The translations under genes and the position numbers were made by a program. From Myxococcales bacterium (lineage in GTDB: Bacteria > Desulfobacterota_B > Binatia > UBA1149 > SPBQ01), in NCBI GenBank assembly GCA_004525875.1, contig SPBQ01000175.1, forward strand, positions 1 to 5,582: 5,582 nucleotides of DNA. The letters run 5' to 3'. Below, one piece after another: positions 5,173 through 5,582 of the stretch (within the stretch, counting starts at the first letter, position 1; each line of letters starts with the position of its first letter). The notes under the pieces were generated by a model that searched no databases, was not told where the DNA came from, and saw nothing but the letters and a program-made list of their open reading frames with translations.

Positions 5173-5410
5173 CCGCGTCCTCCCCTCCGCCACTTCACTC
5201 CCCGCTGTGGGCCGGGATGCGGCAGATCGGCTGGCAATGACCTCAGCAATCGACATGCCACCTGCGAGGTGACGTGAAGATCGCGAACGACGCAGCGTAG
5301 CCGCATGGAGGCGAGTGTGGCGCCGAACGAGAATGTAACGGCGTCGTACAGGTATGTTCGCATCCAGCCAGCTCGCCTCCGGGGGCGGCATGCGCTAGCT
5401 AGGACGCCGA
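5173..5410. other. Divergent spacer between the RelE-like gene and the exonuclease gene
   Basis: These 238 bp should hold promoters for both flanking genes. Minus-strand frames across it are open but Arg/Ser-rich and unlike any antitoxin I recognise. Weak hexamers exist (TATGTT at 5353-5358 on the plus strand, TACATT at 5337-5332 on the minus strand) without a convincing -35. A palindrome CTAGCTAG (5395-5402) touches the ribosome-binding site of the right-hand gene. An eroded antitoxin gene cannot be excluded. Confidence 0.35.
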
Positions 5411-5582
5411 ATGTCCCAGCCCGCACTGTTCCAGGAAAACCTCAATCTCAAATCCCACAGCCGCTTCGTCTCGCGAGTGGACGTGGAGGAGCTGGGCATC
5501 GATTCGGCTCTGCTCGACCGACTCGTCGCCGCCGGGCCGCTCTGCTTTCTCGACTTCGAGGCCACCGGGCTCGATCCAAGGG
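5411..5582 (+). CDS. DEDDh (DnaQ-like) 3'-5' exonuclease-domain protein, N-terminal fragment cut by window edge
   Basis: The visible 57 codons start MSQPALFQENLNLKS at an ATG preceded by AGGA with 6-nt spacing (5401-5404). After a hydrophilic leader of about 43 residues comes LCFLDFEATGLDP (44-56), a clear Exo I motif: D48 and E50 are the first two metal-binding acids of the DnaQ-like exonuclease fold, which removes nucleotides from DNA or RNA 3' ends. The remaining motifs and any fused domain (helicase, UvrC-like nuclease and others occur in this superfamily) lie past the right edge, so a subfamily cannot be named. It is transcribed away from the RelE-like gene across a 238-bp spacer. Confidence 0.8.
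   Translation, partial: MSQPALFQENLNLKSHSRFVSRVDVEELGIDSALLDRLVAAGPLCFLDFEATGLDPR

Noticed and set aside
5173..5391. N-terminal extension of the RelE-like gene to 5391, containing a PIN-like phrase WLDANIPV
   Set aside because: The phrase is followed by Arg-rich sequence with no further PIN motifs, and the ATG at 5172 has a strong Shine-Dalgarno and gives the family's normal length.

Overview
The window is a GC-rich bacterial chromosome segment with dense, mostly operon-like coding and frequent GTG/TTG starts. The gene set (PurH/PurD pair, Alr, ThiS-ThiG plus a ThiE/TenI protein) and the protein sequences suggest a high-GC proteobacterium, perhaps a gammaproteobacterium. That assignment is inference; no rRNA or lineage-specific marker is present.

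Layout: (1) 1-2827, minus strand: alr (alanine racemase) -> purH (bifunctional AICAR transformylase/IMP cyclohydrolase) -> purD (only its first 16 codons, cut by the left edge). alr and purH overlap in ATGA, and purH and purD are 24 nt apart, so this looks like one transcription unit joining D-alanine supply with the end of purine synthesis. (2) 2828-2893: a 66-bp divergent promoter region. (3) 2894-4547, plus strand: thiS -> thiG -> a ThiE/TenI-family gene, a thiamine thiazole cassette. ThiS is the sulfur carrier, ThiG the thiazole synthase, and the third protein either tautomerises the thiazole product or couples it to HMP-PP. The third gene has no ATG/GTG/TTG at its expected start; the best candidate is a CTG overlapping the thiG stop. 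(4) 4548-4890: a non-coding stretch between convergent genes, packed with hairpins and two imperfect 44-nt repeats. (5) 4891-5172, minus strand: a small RelE/ParE-fold protein with no recognisable antitoxin and without the usual conserved arginines. (6) 5173-5410: a 238-bp divergent spacer without a convincing gene. (7) 5411-5582, plus strand: the start of a DEDDh (DnaQ-like) exonuclease-domain protein, cut by the right edge.

The housekeeping part is ordinary in content. The parts worth a second look are the hairpin cluster at 4635-4863, the orphan RelE-like protein beside it, the start-codon problem of the thiE-like gene and its TenI-like residues, and the divergent promoter that places predicted transcription starts almost on the start codons. 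No complete new defence or mobile system is visible.
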